Source: Gardnerella vaginalis 1500E (lineage in GTDB: Bacteria; Actinomycetota; Actinomycetes; Actinomycetales; Bifidobacteriaceae). From it: a DNA stretch of 64,000 nt. The stretch spans positions 186,001 through 250,000 of the forward strand of contig NZ_ADES01000014.1 of the NCBI RefSeq assembly GCF_000263595.1, read 5' to 3'. A program made the translations under genes and the position numbers. Below the pieces are notes generated by a model. That model saw only the letters and a program-made list of their open reading frames with translations. It was not told the DNA's origin and searched no databases. Of this stretch, positions 48,059 through 57,953 are shown one piece after another (positions within the stretch are counted from its first letter, which is position 1; each line of letters begins with the position of its first letter).

Positions 48059-48514
48059 CTACTCTTCGCTGATGGAGCCGCCTTGAGCTTCAACCTTTGC
48101 CTTAGCAGAAGCAGAAGCCTTCATACCCTTCAAGTTCAAAGCAACAGTCAATTCACCATCGCCCAAAACCTTAACTGGGTAACCATCGCGCACGGCGCCC
48201 TTTGCAATAAGGTCAGCTACAGTAACTTCGCCACCCTTTGGGAAGAGTTCAGCGAGAGCTGCAACGTTAACGACCTGGAACTCCTTCTTGAAAGGACTCT
48301 TGAATCCACGCAACTTAGGCAAGCGCATGTAAAGTGGAAGCTGGCCACCTTCGAAGCCAGGACGAACCTGATAACGCTTCTTTGTGCCCTTGTCACCACG
48401 ACCCGAGGTCTTACCCTTGGAGCCTTCACCACGGCCTACGCGGATACGATCCTTCTTAGCTCCTGGAGCTGGACGCAATGTGTGCATATGCAGCATTGGT
48501 TCTTCGTTAGCCAT
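48059..48514 (-). CDS. rplO: Large ribosomal subunit protein uL15
   Basis: 151 residues. The Gly/Arg-rich start ([19 protein letters not shown]) and [19 protein letters not shown] are typical. Last gene of the spc block before a strong terminator; two bases after rpmD. Confidence 0.98.
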   Translation of the reverse strand: MANEEPMLHMHTLRPAPGAKKDRIRVGRGEGSKGKTSGRGDKGTKKRYQVRPGFEGGQLPLYMRLPKLRGFKSPFKKEFQVVNVAALAELFPKGGEVTVADLIAKGAVRDGYPVKVLGDGELTVALNLKGMKASASAKAKVEAQGGSISEE

Positions 48515-48516
48515 AA

Positions 48517-48699
48517 TCAGTCGACCTCCTCGACGCTCACCAGGTGGCGCACGGCCATGACCAAGCCACGATTGACGGGGGTGTCTTCACGAACTACGCT
48601 ATGACCAATCTTATGAAGGCCGAGCGTATGAACATTCGCGCGCTGGCGCTCAGTGGTATGAACCAAACCGTGCACCAGAGTGATCTTCAAATTAGACAT
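48517..48699 (-). CDS. rpmD: Large ribosomal subunit protein uL30
   Basis: 60 residues starting [19 protein letters not shown]. Its ATG overlaps the rpsE stop (TGATG), implying coupled translation. Confidence 0.97.
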   Translation of the reverse strand: MSNLKITLVHGLVHTTERQRANVHTLGLHKIGHSVVREDTPVNRGLVMAVRHLVSVEEVD

Positions 48700-49427
48700 C
48701 ACTCACCATCCTTTGCTTCAGCTGCCTTGGCGGCCTGAGCTTCTTCGCGAGCCTTGCGAGCTTCGGCAATGCCGGCAGCGCGCTCACGGAGCAAAGCATC
48801 AGGAGCAACTTCCTCAAGAGAAAGACCACGACGAGCAGAAATCTCTTCTGGCTCTTCGAGCTTCTTCAAAGCGTCCACAGTAGCGCGCACCACGTTTACA
48901 GCGGTCGCAGAACCCATGGACTTGGTGAGGATATCTGTAATGCCAGCGCACTCCATAACAGCACGCACAGCACCACCAGCGATTACACCAGTACCTGGAG
49001 CAGCTGGACGAAGCAACACGGTACCAGCAGCATCGTGACCGAGCACTGGATGAGTGACGGTACCACGAATACGTGGAACAGTGAACATATGCTTCTTAGC
49101 GTCAAGCTGACCCTTAGCGATAGCTGCTGGAACTTCACGAGACTTGCCGTAACCAACACCAACAGTGCCCTTACCGTCGCCCACAACAACAAGTGCTGCA
49201 AAGCTGAAGGTACGACCACCCTTGTGGGTCTTGGAAACACGGTTAATAGTAACTACGCGATCCAGAAGCTCTTCGCCGCGGTTTTCTTCACGACGATTAC
49301 GACGCTCGCCGCGCTTACCCTCGCCCTTATTGCGGCGAGAACGACGATCATCGTTGCGTTGCTCAGCGGATGCCTGAGTGTTCTGAGTTTCTTCAGCCAC
49401 TTGGGTTTCCTTTTCGTTGTCGCTCAC
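48699..49427 (-). CDS. rpsE: Small ribosomal subunit protein uS5
   Basis: 242 residues; longer than the 166 of E. coli. The S5 core begins at [19 protein letters not shown] and continues through [16 protein letters not shown] and GIKDILTKS-like sequence ([12 protein letters not shown]). The extra parts are an Arg/Glu-rich N-terminus (about 50 residues) and an Ala/Glu-rich C-terminus. Overlaps rplR by four bases. Confidence 0.98.
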   Translation of the reverse strand: MSDNEKETQVAEETQNTQASAEQRNDDRRSRRNKGEGKRGERRNRREENRGEELLDRVVTINRVSKTHKGGRTFSFAALVVVGDGKGTVGVGYGKSREVPAAIAKGQLDAKKHMFTVPRIRGTVTHPVLGHDAAGTVLLRPAAPGTGVIAGGAVRAVMECAGITDILTKSMGSATAVNVVRATVDALKKLEEPEEISARRGLSLEEVAPDALLRERAAGIAEARKAREEAQAAKAAEAKDGE

Positions 49428-49795
49428 AGTGCTAGACCTCCCTGACGGGCGCCTTCAGCTACTGCTGCGACGCGACCATGATATTTGTTACCGCCACGGT
49501 CGAAGACTACAGCGGTGATGCCCGCTTCCTTCGCCTTAGCCGCTACTAATTCGCCAACCTTGGTTGCAGCTTCAGTCTTCGTACCGGTGAAACCAGCGAA
49601 GTCAGCTGTCAAAGTGGAAGCACTTACCAAAGTAATGCCCTTGGTATCGTCCACAATCTGAGCAACCATGTGGCGGTTAGAACGAGAAACAACTAAACGA
49701 GGACGTTCAGATGTGCCAGCAATATGCTTACGAAGACGGGCGTGACGACGCAAACGTGCGACTTTGGTACCCTTACCGAAAATCTTAACGCTCAT
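49424..49795 (-). CDS. rplR: Large ribosomal subunit protein uL18
   Basis: 123 residues starting [38 protein letters not shown] and the end [16 protein letters not shown] are typical. It binds 5S rRNA. ATG 49795 lies one base past the rplF stop. Confidence 0.98.
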   Translation of the reverse strand: MSVKIFGKGTKVARLRRHARLRKHIAGTSERPRLVVSRSNRHMVAQIVDDTKGITLVSASTLTADFAGFTGTKTEAATKVGELVAAKAKEAGITAVVFDRGGNKYHGRVAAVAEGARQGGLAL

Positions 49796-49796
49796 A

Positions 49797-50336
49797 TCAC
49801 TTACCAGCCTTTCCAGCCTTGCGCAGGATACGTTCATCGGTGTACTTAATACCCTTACCCTTGTAAGGTTCTGGAGCACGAAGCTTGCGGATGTTAGCAG
49901 CAACCTGGCCAACAGTCTGCTTATCAGTGCCCTTAACGATTACCTGGTTAGGATTTGGCAACTCGAACTCAATACCTGCAGGTGGTTGAACGGTAATAGT
50001 GTGAGAATAACCGAGCGAGAACTCAATGCCCTTGCCCTTCATTACTGCACGATAACCGGTACCAACAATATCCAAAGTCTTGGTGTAGCCTTCATGCACA
50101 CCCTTAACCATGGAAGCAACAATTGCACGAGCCAAGCCGTGCTTTGCACGAGTTGGACGCAAATCGTCAACTGGAGTCAAAACAATCTGATTCTCAGCAA
50201 CTTCCGCGGTAATGCCCTCTGGAATTACATAGGAGTCAGAACCCTTAGCGCCCTTGACGCTGAAGGACTGACCTTCAATCTTTACTTCCACGCCTTGAGG
50301 AATGTCGACGGGGAGCTTACCAATATGCGATGCCAT
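49797..50336 (-). CDS. rplF: Large ribosomal subunit protein uL6
   Basis: 179 residues starting [20 protein letters not shown]; the end [19 protein letters not shown] is the conserved C-terminal motif. AAAGGAG precedes ATG 50336. It lies 16 bp after rpsH. Confidence 0.98.
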   Translation of the reverse strand: MASHIGKLPVDIPQGVEVKIEGQSFSVKGAKGSDSYVIPEGITAEVAENQIVLTPVDDLRPTRAKHGLARAIVASMVKGVHEGYTKTLDIVGTGYRAVMKGKGIEFSLGYSHTITVQPPAGIEFELPNPNQVIVKGTDKQTVGQVAANIRKLRAPEPYKGKGIKYTDERILRKAGKAGK

Positions 50337-50352
50337 CTTCAGCTCTCCTTTC

Positions 50353-50751
50353 TCACCATACGTAGGCGACAATTTCGCCGCCAATGCCTCGGTCGAGGCA
50401 TTCCTTCTGAGTCAACAATCCCGAGCTGGTCGAGATAATAGCGATACCGAGACCACCAAGAGGCATTGGCAAAGCATCAGACTTAGCGTAACGACGCAAG
50501 CCTGGCTTAGAAATGCGCTTGATGCCCTGGATAGAACGCTGGCCATTGGAGCCATACTTCAACGTAATTTCCAACGTCTGTCCAACCTTAGCTTCCTTAG
50601 CAGCGAAGTCCTTAATGTAGCCTTCGTGCTTAAGGATCTCGGCGATATTCGCCTTGAACTTGGAGTACGGCATTTCCACGGTATCGTGCTTTGCCGCGCT
50701 CGCGTTACGCAGACGTGTCAACATGTCTGCGATTGGATCTGTCATTGTCAT
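50353..50751 (-). CDS. rpsH: Small ribosomal subunit protein uS8
   Basis: 132 residues starting [17 protein letters not shown] and ending with the [20 protein letters not shown] signature. In E. coli S8 autoregulates the spc operon; whether that holds here is unknown. 86 bp separate it from rpsN. Confidence 0.98.
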   Translation of the reverse strand: MTMTDPIADMLTRLRNASAAKHDTVEMPYSKFKANIAEILKHEGYIKDFAAKEAKVGQTLEITLKYGSNGQRSIQGIKRISKPGLRRYAKSDALPMPLGGLGIAIISTSSGLLTQKECLDRGIGGEIVAYVW

Positions 50752-50837
50752 GTGGGCTAACGCCCTTTCTCGCCGTGGTTTCCACCGCCTCTATATAAGA
50801 CCTTTGTCTTTAGGCAGTGGACCTTCAGCGTCGATAT

Positions 50838-51023
50838 TTACCAACTGGACTTCGTAACACCCGGCAACTCACCGCGATGAGCCTTCTCACGAAGGCAGAT
50901 GCGGCACAGACCGAACTTGCGATACACGGAGTGAGGACGACCACAAACCTGGCAACGCGTATAAGCGCGTACCTTGAACTTCGGCTTAGCGGCCGCCTTG
51001 TTTTTCAGAGCGGTTTTTGCCAT
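50838..51023 (-). CDS. rpsN: Small ribosomal subunit protein uS14, type Z
   Basis: 61 residues. Cys24, Cys27, Cys40 and Cys43 form the zinc ribbon of the short type Z form. AAGGAGA precedes the ATG, which lies one base after rplE's stop. Confidence 0.98.
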   Translation of the reverse strand: MAKTALKNKAAAKPKFKVRAYTRCQVCGRPHSVYRKFGLCRICLREKAHRGELPGVTKSSW

Positions 51024-51024
51024 T

Positions 51025-51597
51025 TCAGTTCTCCTTGAATGGGAAACCGAGGTGCTTAAGCAAAGACTTGGCCTCCACATCGTCCTTGGTGGTAGTCACC
51101 ACGGTGATGTCCATACCACGCTGATGATCAATCGAGTCAGGATCAATCTCATGGAACATAGACTGTTCCGTAAGACCGAAGTTGTAATTACCCTGACCGT
51201 CAAACTGGTTGCCGTTAATACCACGGAAATCGCGGATACGAGGCAAAGCCAGAGTAAGCAAACGATCCAAGAATTCCCACATACGATCGCCACGAAGGGT
51301 TACGTAAGCACCGATAGCCTGGCCTTCGCGCAGATGGAACTGTGCGACAGACTTCTTTGCCTTAGTGACCTTTGGCTTCTGGCCGGTGATCAAAGTGAGA
51401 TCCTTAATCGCACCTTCGATGAGCTTGGAATCACGTGCTGCAGCGCCGACGCCCATAGAGACGACAACCTTCTGTACACGAGCCACCTGCATAGGATTGG
51501 TGTGGCCAAATTCCTTCTCCAAGGCTGGAACGATTTCATCCTTGTATTGTTGCTTTAAGCGCGGAGTTGCCGGCAACTCAACTGTAGTATCGGTCAT
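51025..51597 (-). CDS. rplE: Large ribosomal subunit protein uL5
   Basis: 190 residues; binds 5S rRNA and contacts P-site t[23 protein letters not shown] and [17 protein letters not shown] are family signatures. Overlaps rplX by four bases (ATGA). Confidence 0.98.
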   Translation of the reverse strand: MTDTTVELPATPRLKQQYKDEIVPALEKEFGHTNPMQVARVQKVVVSMGVGAAARDSKLIEGAIKDLTLITGQKPKVTKAKKSVAQFHLREGQAIGAYVTLRGDRMWEFLDRLLTLALPRIRDFRGINGNQFDGQGNYNFGLTEQSMFHEIDPDSIDHQRGMDITVVTTTKDDVEAKSLLKHLGFPFKEN

Positions 51598-51929
51598 GCC
51601 AGCTCCTTTCCGGACTTCTTGGCGACACGCACGCGCACGGTCTTAACCTTGCCGTCACGAGCCTCTTGCTTAACAATCACGCCGACGCGAGTAGGCTGCT
51701 TGGTTTCTGGATCAATAACCATCACGTTAGAGCGATGGATTGGAGCCTCAACCGAAACAATGCCCGACTGCTGACCCTGCTGGGTGGCGCGAACGTGCTT
51801 CTTAACGACCTGAACGCCTTCTACGACTAAACGGTCGTCGGCAAGTACGCGAAGTACTTTGCCTTCCTTACCGCGATCCTTACCGCGGATAACCTTCACC
51901 TGGTCGCCGGACTTAATCTTGGCTACCAT
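51594..51929 (-). CDS. rplX: Large ribosomal subunit protein uL24
   Basis: 111 residues with the N-terminal KOW motif ([20 protein letters not shown]). It initiates 50S assembly. One base separates it from rplN. Confidence 0.98.
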   Translation of the reverse strand: MVAKIKSGDQVKVIRGKDRGKEGKVLRVLADDRLVVEGVQVVKKHVRATQQGQQSGIVSVEAPIHRSNVMVIDPETKQPTRVGVIVKQEARDGKVKTVRVRVAKKSGKELA

Positions 51930-51930
51930 A

Positions 51931-52299
51931 TCAGATCACCTCCGGGGCAAGGGACACAATCTTCATGAAGTGCTGATCACGCAATTCACGACCGACTGGT
52001 CCGAAGATACGAGTGCCTTTTGGTTCACGGCCAGAGCCGAGAATGACGGCGGCGTTCTCATCGAACTTAATATAGGAACCATCGACACGGCGATGTTCCT
52101 TGACAGTACGGACGACGACAGCCTTAACTACGTCGCCTTTCTTGACCGACCCGCCAGGGATCGCGTCCTTGACGGAGGCGACGATGATGTCGCCGATGCC
52201 GGCATAGCGTCGCTTCGATCCACCGAGCACGCGGATGGCAAGTAATTCCTTAGCACCCGTGTTGTCGGCGACATGAAGCCGCGTTTCCTGCTGAATCAT
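51931..52299 (-). CDS. rplN: Large ribosomal subunit protein uL14
   Basis: 122 residues, highly conserved throughout ([34 protein letters not shown]). Preceded by a 91-bp gap containing a hairpin. Confidence 0.99.
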   Translation of the reverse strand: MIQQETRLHVADNTGAKELLAIRVLGGSKRRYAGIGDIIVASVKDAIPGGSVKKGDVVKAVVVRTVKEHRRVDGSYIKFDENAAVILGSGREPKGTRIFGPVGRELRDQHFMKIVSLAPEVI

Positions 52300-52331
52300 T
52301 GATTCTCCTTAGCCGAGCTGGTTCTCCCCAC

Positions 52332-52366
52332 TCACCTGTGCCTGCCCAAAGAACAGACACAGGTGA
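52332..52366 (-). other. mRNA hairpin between rpsQ and rplN
   Basis: TCACCTGTGCCTG (52332-52344) and CAGACACAGGTGA (52354-52366) form a 13-bp stem with one mismatch and a 9-nt loop. No T tract follows, so it is not an intrinsic terminator. It fills the only long gap within this part of the operon. Confidence 0.7.
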
Positions 52367-52390
52367 AGCGCGGAGCCTTGCCGAACTTGT

Positions 52391-52657
52391 TTACTTGGCG
52401 CGCTCGATAATCGAGTCGAGACGCCAACGCTTGGTCTTGCTCAGGGGCCGAGTTTCCATAATACTCACGAGGTCGCCAATATGTGCCTCGTTGTGTTCAT
52501 CATGGGCTTTGACCTTGCGGGTGGAGCGAACGACTTTACCGTAAAGCGGGTGTGTCGAACGCTGCTCCAGCTCAACGGCAATCGTCTTGTCCATGGCCTC
52601 GGACACGACGTAGCCGCGACGAACCTTGCGGAAGTTGCGCTCTTGGTTCTCAGCCAT
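52391..52657 (-). CDS. rpsQ: Small ribosomal subunit protein uS17
   Basis: 88 residues with [20 protein letters not shown] and the [20 protein letters not shown] signature. Starts two bases after rpmC. Confidence 0.98.
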   Translation of the reverse strand: MAENQERNFRKVRRGYVVSEAMDKTIAVELEQRSTHPLYGKVVRSTRKVKAHDEHNEAHIGDLVSIMETRPLSKTKRWRLDSIIERAK

Positions 52658-52659
52658 GC

Positions 52660-52911
52660 TTACTTCTCCTTGACCTCAGTGGCGCCAGGCTCTTGGCTGA
52701 TGCCGAGTTCACGCTCACGCAGGACAGTATACATCCTGGCTATGTCGTGCTTGACCGCCTTGAGGCGAGCGCTGTTTTCAAGTTGACCAGTTGCTGCCTG
52801 GAAGCGCAAGTTAAAAAGCTCTTCCTTGGACTTCTTCAAGAAGCCTTCAATTTCAGCATTGGTCTTCTCGTTCAAATTCTTGATGGTGTAGTCTGCAGTT
52901 CCGACTGGCAT
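52660..52911 (-). CDS. rpmC: Large ribosomal subunit protein uL29
   Basis: 83 residues; [20 protein letters not shown] and the helix after it are typical. Short extensions occur at both ends. Its ATG overlaps the rplP stop by one base (TGATG). Confidence 0.97.
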   Translation of the reverse strand: MPVGTADYTIKNLNEKTNAEIEGFLKKSKEELFNLRFQAATGQLENSARLKAVKHDIARMYTVLRERELGISQEPGATEVKEK

Positions 52912-53330
52912 CAGATGTCACCGCCTTCACGCGCAATAACGCGGCATTTCATTGGGAGCTTATCGATAGCGCGGCGCAAAGCCTCGCGAGCGATGTCCTC
53001 AGAAACACCACCGATCTCGAACATTACGCGTCCTGGGTGGATGTTGGCAATCCAGAATTCTGGAGCACCCTTACCGGAACCCATTCGCGCACCAAGCGGG
53101 TGCTTGGTTAATGGACGATCTGGGAAGATCGTAATCCACACACGACCGCCACGCTTAATGTAGCGGGTCATTGCGATACGAGCTGCCTCGATCTGTCGGT
53201 TAGTGATGTAGGCCGGAGCCAGCGCCTGAATACCGAAATCGCCGAAAGCAATCTCGGTGCCACCCTTAGACATGCCGCTACGGGTAGGACGGTGCTGCTT
53301 ACGATATTTAGTCCTCTTTGGGATAAGCAT
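52911..53330 (-). CDS. rplP: Large ribosomal subunit protein uL16
   Basis: 139 residues starting [33 protein letters not shown] and [16 protein letters not shown] are signatures. ATG 53330 gives the universal length; the longer in-frame extension lies over rpsC and is spurious. Confidence 0.99.
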   Translation of the reverse strand: MLIPKRTKYRKQHRPTRSGMSKGGTEIAFGDFGIQALAPAYITNRQIEAARIAMTRYIKRGGRVWITIFPDRPLTKHPLGARMGSGKGAPEFWIANIHPGRVMFEIGGVSEDIAREALRRAIDKLPMKCRVIAREGGDI

Positions 53331-53334
53331 CTGC

Positions 53335-54150
53335 TCACTCCTTCGTTTCCGTTGCGGCAGGAGCTTCAGCAGCTGCAGCTTCAGCTGGCTTTTCAGCCTG
53401 TGCTTCAGCAGCCTTCTGCTGGTTAGCAGGACGTGCGCCACGACGTGGACGACGATCGCCACGACGACCTTCACGCTTACCCTGCTGAGCCTGCTGCTCT
53501 TCAAACTCACGCTCGGTCATATCACCCTTGTAAATCCAGACCTTAACGCCAATACGGCCGTAAGTGGTCTTGGCTTCAAAGAAGCCGTAATCAATAAGGG
53601 CACGAAGGGTCTGCAGTGGAACGCGACCCTCACGATAGAACTCAGAACGGCTCATTTCGGCGCCACCAAGACGACCGGAGAGCTTAATACGAATACCCTT
53701 GGCACCAGCGCGCATGGCATCCTGCTGTGCTTTACGCATAGCACGACGGAATGTAACGCGGTTTGTCAACTGTTCCGCAATTCCCTGAGCAACCAACTGA
53801 GCGTCAAGTGCAGCATTCTTCACCTCAAAGATGTTGAGCTGTACTTGCTTGCCTGTGAGCTTCTCCAGCTTTGCACGAACGCGCTCAGCTTCAGCACCAC
53901 GACGGCCGATAATAATACCTGGACGAGCGGTGTGAATATCAACACGAACGCGATCACGAGTGCGCTCGATGACGATACGAGATACGCCAGCACGCTCGAG
54001 GTCATGGCTCATTTCCTTGCGAATCTTGTCATCCTCAAGGACGAAGTCACGATAACGCTCGCCAGCCTTGTTGGAGTCGGAGAACCACTTAGAACGATGA
54101 TTCTCGGTGATGCCCAGGCGATAGCCGAAAGGATTTATCTTCTGACCCAT
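53335..54150 (-). CDS. rpsC: Small ribosomal subunit protein uS3
   Basis: 271 residues. The KH domain ([20 protein letters not shown]) and C-terminal domain ([20 protein letters not shown]) are intact. A tail of about 55 residues, first Arg-rich then Ala/Glu-rich ([18 protein letters not shown]), extends beyond E. coli S3. Two bases separate it from rplV. Confidence 0.98.
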   Translation of the reverse strand: MGQKINPFGYRLGITENHRSKWFSDSNKAGERYRDFVLEDDKIRKEMSHDLERAGVSRIVIERTRDRVRVDIHTARPGIIIGRRGAEAERVRAKLEKLTGKQVQLNIFEVKNAALDAQLVAQGIAEQLTNRVTFRRAMRKAQQDAMRAGAKGIRIKLSGRLGGAEMSRSEFYREGRVPLQTLRALIDYGFFEAKTTYGRIGVKVWIYKGDMTEREFEEQQAQQGKREGRRGDRRPRRGARPANQQKAAEAQAEKPAEAAAAEAPAATETKE

Positions 54151-54152
54151 CT

Positions 54153-54512
54153 TTAGCGGGCTCCTTCCTTAAGCGAGACGATAACGGTGATATGGCTTGT
54201 GCGCTTGTTAATGCGCGCAGCGCGACCCTGTGCACGAGCGCGGAAACGCTTAAGCGTTACACCCTCATCCACGTAGGTTTCCTTGATGACCAAGTCCTGC
54301 TCACGGAATGGTTCACCGGCTTTTTCAGCCTTCACGCGAGCGTTAGCGATCGCGCTTTCAAGAACCTTGCGCACCGGCAAAGATGCGTCCTGAGGAGCAA
54401 ACTTCAAAATGGTAATAGCTTCGCTTGCACGCTTGCCTCGGATGAGGTCGACCATGCGGCGAGCCTTGCGCGGCGTCACGCGGACGTGACGAGCGATTGC
54501 TTTAGCTTCCAT
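54153..54512 (-). CDS. rplV: Large ribosomal subunit protein uL22
   Basis: 119 residues; [20 protein letters not shown] and [19 protein letters not shown] are typical. Its beta hairpin lines the exit tunnel. Confidence 0.98.
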   Translation of the reverse strand: MEAKAIARHVRVTPRKARRMVDLIRGKRASEAITILKFAPQDASLPVRKVLESAIANARVKAEKAGEPFREQDLVIKETYVDEGVTLKRFRARAQGRAARINKRTSHITVIVSLKEGAR

Positions 54513-54528
54513 GTGTCCTAACTCTCCT

Positions 54529-54807
54529 TTAGCGGCGTGCCTTTTTGTCGTCCTTCACATGACCCTTGAAGGTCTTGGTTGGGGCGAACTCACCGAGCTT
54601 ATGACCAACCATGGCTTCGGTAACGAATACCGGCACATGCTTGCGGCCATCGTGTACGGCAAAGGTGTGTCCAATGAAATCAGGAGTGATCATCGAACGA
54701 CGCGACCACGTCTTAATGACGTTATGCGTGCCCTTGTCGTTTTGCTCGTCGACTTTCTTCTGCAAGTGGGCGTCGACGAAAGGGCCCTTCTTGATGCTAC
54801 GAGTCAT
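54529..54807 (-). CDS. rpsS: Small ribosomal subunit protein uS19
   Basis: 92 residues starting [41 protein letters not shown] and [12 protein letters not shown] are signatures. Confidence 0.99.
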   Translation of the reverse strand: MTRSIKKGPFVDAHLQKKVDEQNDKGTHNVIKTWSRRSMITPDFIGHTFAVHDGRKHVPVFVTEAMVGHKLGEFAPTKTFKGHVKDDKKARR

Positions 54808-54822
54808 CTATTCGACACTCCC

Positions 54823-55653
54823 TTACTTGCGGTTCTTACCATTCGGGCGACGACGAACAATCATCTTGTTCGAAGCCTTCTTTGGACGACGTGTACGAAC
54901 CTCGCCCTTGCCCCATGGAGAAACTGGCGGCTTGCCACCACGGGTACGACCACCATGTGGGTGGTCCACAGGGTTCATGGATTCGCCTCGAGTTATTGGC
55001 CTACGACCAAGCCAACGAGCGCGACCAGCCTTACCAAGTTCAATGTTGGCGTGATCAGAATTACCAACTTCGCCAATCGTAGCGCGGCAACGAGCGTCAA
55101 CGTTACGAATTTCGCCAGATGGCATACGCAACTGAGCGTAAGCGCCATCCTTAGCGACGAGCTGAACAGCAGCACCAGCGGAGCGAGCAATCTTTGCGCC
55201 ACCAAGTGGACGAAGCTCGATTGCGTGAACCACAGTACCGGTTGGAATATTCTTCAGAGGCAGGTTGTTGCCTGGCTTAATATCAGCCTGAGCACCAGTC
55301 TCAATAACGTCACCCTGGGCAATACCTTCAGGAGCGATAATGTAGCGCTTCTCACCATCTGCGTAGTGCAGCAATGCGATGCGAGCGGAACGGTTAGGGT
55401 CATACTCAATATGAGCGACCTTTGCTGGCACGCCATCCTTGTCCCAACGCTTGAAGTCGATGAGACGATACTGACGCTTGTGACCGCCGCCGCGATGGCG
55501 AGAAGTCATGCGGCCGTAAGAGTTACGACCACCAGTCTTGCTGAGTTTGCGTACCAACGATTTTTCAGGCGTAGAACGCGTGATCTCGGCAAAATCCGAA
55601 ACCGAAGCGTTACGACGGCCTGCAGTCGTCGGCTTATAAACGCGGATAGCCAT
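54823..55653 (-). CDS. rplB: Large ribosomal subunit protein uL2
   Basis: 276 residues; near the peptidyl transferase centre. [20 protein letters not shown] is the conserved C-terminal loop containing the functional His. Length normal. Confidence 0.99.
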   Translation of the reverse strand: MAIRVYKPTTAGRRNASVSDFAEITRSTPEKSLVRKLSKTGGRNSYGRMTSRHRGGGHKRQYRLIDFKRWDKDGVPAKVAHIEYDPNRSARIALLHYADGEKRYIIAPEGIAQGDVIETGAQADIKPGNNLPLKNIPTGTVVHAIELRPLGGAKIARSAGAAVQLVAKDGAYAQLRMPSGEIRNVDARCRATIGEVGNSDHANIELGKAGRARWLGRRPITRGESMNPVDHPHGGRTRGGKPPVSPWGKGEVRTRRPKKASNKMIVRRRPNGKNRK

Positions 55654-55687
55654 AATATAGTATTCCTTTACTTTTCTCGGCTAGCCT

Positions 55688-55984
55688 TCAGTTACCAAAG
55701 ATGTCAATCGTTTGACCTTCAGCCACGGTGACAATAGCGCGCTTCTGGTTCACACGACGGCCGAAACCGGTGCGAGAGCGCTTCAACTTGCCAGCGCGGT
55801 TCAAAGTGTTAACGTTTGTCACCTTGACCTTGAAGATTTCTTCGATAGCCTGCTTGATCTGAACCTTGTTAGCATCTGGAGCCACTACGAAAGTGTACTG
55901 GCCACGATCAGAAGCTGCATAACTTTTTTCAGAAACAACTGGCTTAAGAATTACGTCATGTGCTGGGTTATGGACTGCGACCAT
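55688..55984 (-). CDS. rplW: Large ribosomal subunit protein uL23
   Basis: 98 residues; [20 protein letters not shown] and [18 protein letters not shown] are typical. At the tunnel exit it docks trigger factor and SRP. Confidence 0.98.
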   Translation of the reverse strand: MVAVHNPAHDVILKPVVSEKSYAASDRGQYTFVVAPDANKVQIKQAIEEIFKVKVTNVNTLNRAGKLKRSRTGFGRRVNQKRAIVTVAEGQTIDIFGN

Positions 55985-55989
55985 TTAAA

Positions 55990-56655
55990 TCAGGCCTCCT
56001 TAACGACAGGCTCGGTCTTAGCAGCAACGAAGGCTTCGAAGCCTTCCTTGGAGAAGACGACGTACTGAGCTGTAACAACATCGTAAGTGTTGAGCTGATC
56101 AGCGAAGATCACGTGAACAGTTGGAATGTTGCGTACAGACATCCACTCATTGATGTTCTCACGAGAAAGAACAACAGTAGTGAACTGGTTATTGGTCACA
56201 GGGGTAAGTGCTGCAACTGCCTGCTTGGTGGATGGAACATCCTTAATACCAAAGTCAACTACAGCAATACGTCCAGCATTTGCACGATCCGAAAGAACGT
56301 AACGAAGAGCAGCTGCCTTCATCTTCTTCGGGGTGCGCTGATCGTACTTACGAGGAACTGGACCGTGAACAACGCCACCATGTACCCACTGTGGAGCACG
56401 AATGGAACCCTGGCGAGCACGACCGGTGCCCTTCTGCTTCCATGGCTTCTTACCGCCGCCGGAAACATTAGCACGATTCTTCACAGCATGGGTGCCCTGA
56501 CGAGCAGCAGCAAGCTGAGCGATTACGACCTGATGAACCAGTGGGCCGTGAGCCAAAACGTCTTCGTTGGAGATGCCGAAAATTTCAGCAGGAGCTTCAA
56601 CGGTTCCGCTTGCCTTGCCCTTAGTATCAGTGACGTTCAGAGTTACGTTTGCCAT
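55990..56655 (-). CDS. rplD: Large ribosomal subunit protein uL4
   Basis: 221 residues; GGKKPWKQKGTGRARQGSIR is the tunnel-lining loop. In E. coli L4 autoregulates the S10 operon; not shown here. Confidence 0.98.
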   Translation of the reverse strand: MANVTLNVTDTKGKASGTVEAPAEIFGISNEDVLAHGPLVHQVVIAQLAAARQGTHAVKNRANVSGGGKKPWKQKGTGRARQGSIRAPQWVHGGVVHGPVPRKYDQRTPKKMKAAALRYVLSDRANAGRIAVVDFGIKDVPSTKQAVAALTPVTNNQFTTVVLSRENINEWMSVRNIPTVHVIFADQLNTYDVVTAQYVVFSKEGFEAFVAAKTEPVVKEA

Positions 56656-56660
56656 AATTA

Positions 56661-57311
56661 TCAGGCTCCCTTCACTGCCGAACGGACGAGAACGATTGCG
56701 CCCTTAGGACCTGGAATAGCGCCCTTAATAGCGAGAATGCCGTTCTCGACATCCGAAGAAACGATGGTGAGGTTAAGCGCGGTGGAAGTCACATGACCCA
56801 TGCGACCAGCCATACGCTTGCCCTTCAAAATGCGGCTTGGAGTTGCGCAAGCGCCCACAGAACCTGGGCGACGTTCGTTCTTGTGCGAGCCGTGAGTACG
56901 ACGATAGGACTTGAAGCCCCAACGCTTAATAGTGCCAGCAAAGCCCTTACCCTTGGTAGTGCCAGTGACATCTACTTCAGAACCCTCAGCGAACAATTCA
57001 GCAGTCAATTCCTGACCTGGCTGATAATCTGCTGCGTTCTCCGTGCGCACCTCAGCGAGGTGACGACGAGGAGTTACACCAGCCTTTGCAAAATGACCGG
57101 CCAATGGCTTGGTCACCTTGGTAGGATCAATCTGGCCATAACCGAGCTGTACTGCGCAATAACCGTCAGACTCTACAGTCTTTACAGCGGTAACTACGTT
57201 AGTAGCAACTTCAACCAGAGTTACGGGGACGAAGAAGCCGTTCTCATCCCAAACCTGCGACATACCCAGCTTGCGGCCGAGCAATGCAGTGCGATTCTTA
57301 TTCTGCGACAT
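56661..57311 (-). CDS. rplC: Large ribosomal subunit protein uL3
   Basis: 216 residues; [20 protein letters not shown] at the start and [11 protein letters not shown] with [20 protein letters not shown] in the centre, the loop near the peptidyl transferase site. Confidence 0.99.
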   Translation of the reverse strand: MSQNKNRTALLGRKLGMSQVWDENGFFVPVTLVEVATNVVTAVKTVESDGYCAVQLGYGQIDPTKVTKPLAGHFAKAGVTPRRHLAEVRTENAADYQPGQELTAELFAEGSEVDVTGTTKGKGFAGTIKRWGFKSYRRTHGSHKNERRPGSVGACATPSRILKGKRMAGRMGHVTSTALNLTIVSSDVENGILAIKGAIPGPKGAIVLVRSAVKGA

Positions 57312-57324
57312 TTTCTCCCCCTTC

Positions 57325-57633
57325 CTACAGCTTGATCTCGATGTTTACATCCGCAGGCAGGTCAATGTGCATCAAAGAATCCACAGCCTTTGGCGTTGGA
57401 TCTACGATGTCAATGAGGCGCTTATGAGTGCGCATCTCGAAATGCTCGCGAGAATCCTTGTATTTATGAGGAGAACGGATAACAACAAACACGTTCTTCT
57501 CGGTCGGCAGAGGAACCGGACCCACCACTGTGGCGCCCGCGTTCGTCACCGTCTCGACGATTTTCTTCGCCGATTGGTCGATGACCTCATGGTCATAGGA
57601 CTTAAGCCTGATGCGGATTTTCTGTCCCGCCAT
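57325..57633 (-). CDS. rpsJ: Small ribosomal subunit protein uS10
   Basis: 102 residues starting [20 protein letters not shown]; also NusE. First gene of the S10 operon, with AAAGGGCGGACGGC before its ATG. Confidence 0.99.
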   Translation of the reverse strand: MAGQKIRIRLKSYDHEVIDQSAKKIVETVTNAGATVVGPVPLPTEKNVFVVIRSPHKYKDSREHFEMRTHKRLIDIVDPTPKAVDSLMHIDLPADVNIEIKL

Positions 57634-57892
57634 TGCCGTCCGCCCTTTCTAGCGATTCGTTTACTGTTTACCAACCTGAATTCAAGGGCACCGGCGAGAA
57701 TAAACCCCTAGGGCAATTCCACATCAGTGCGCGGCATCAAAAACCTATTCATACAAAAAAATTCGATTCAAAGTTTTTGCTTCCGCGCTCGCTTTTTTTA
57801 ATTACAATATGCGAGCCTTAAAACAGGCAACTAAGTAATTAAACCATCAACCTTCGATTATTAAAAACAGGGCGTGTCGGCTATTTTCCAAC
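57634..57892 (-). promoter_or_regulatory. S10 operon leader/promoter region
   Basis: The gene-free stretch 57634-57953 contains the adhE terminator at its far end and about 260 bp upstream of rpsJ. The minus strand has TTGAAT with TAAACG 16 bp on as one weak promoter candidate, and a CCCCTAGGG-type palindrome. No clear leader structure like the E. coli L4-responsive leader was recognised. Confidence 0.4.
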
Positions 57893-57933
57893 AAAAAATG
57901 GCAGAAACTACAATTAGTTTAGCTTCTGCCATT
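57893..57933 (-). terminator. adhE terminator
   Basis: On the minus strand AATGGCAGAAGCTA pairs with TAGTTTCTGCCATT (one mismatch or wobble) around a 9-nt loop, followed by TTTTTTG. Confidence 0.9.
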
Positions 57934-57953
57934 ATTAACTAAATACGCAAAAA

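Noticed and set aside
52911-53510. Longer uL16 start inside rpsC
   Set aside because: The extra 60 residues lie over the rpsC C-terminus; ATG 53330 gives the normal protein.
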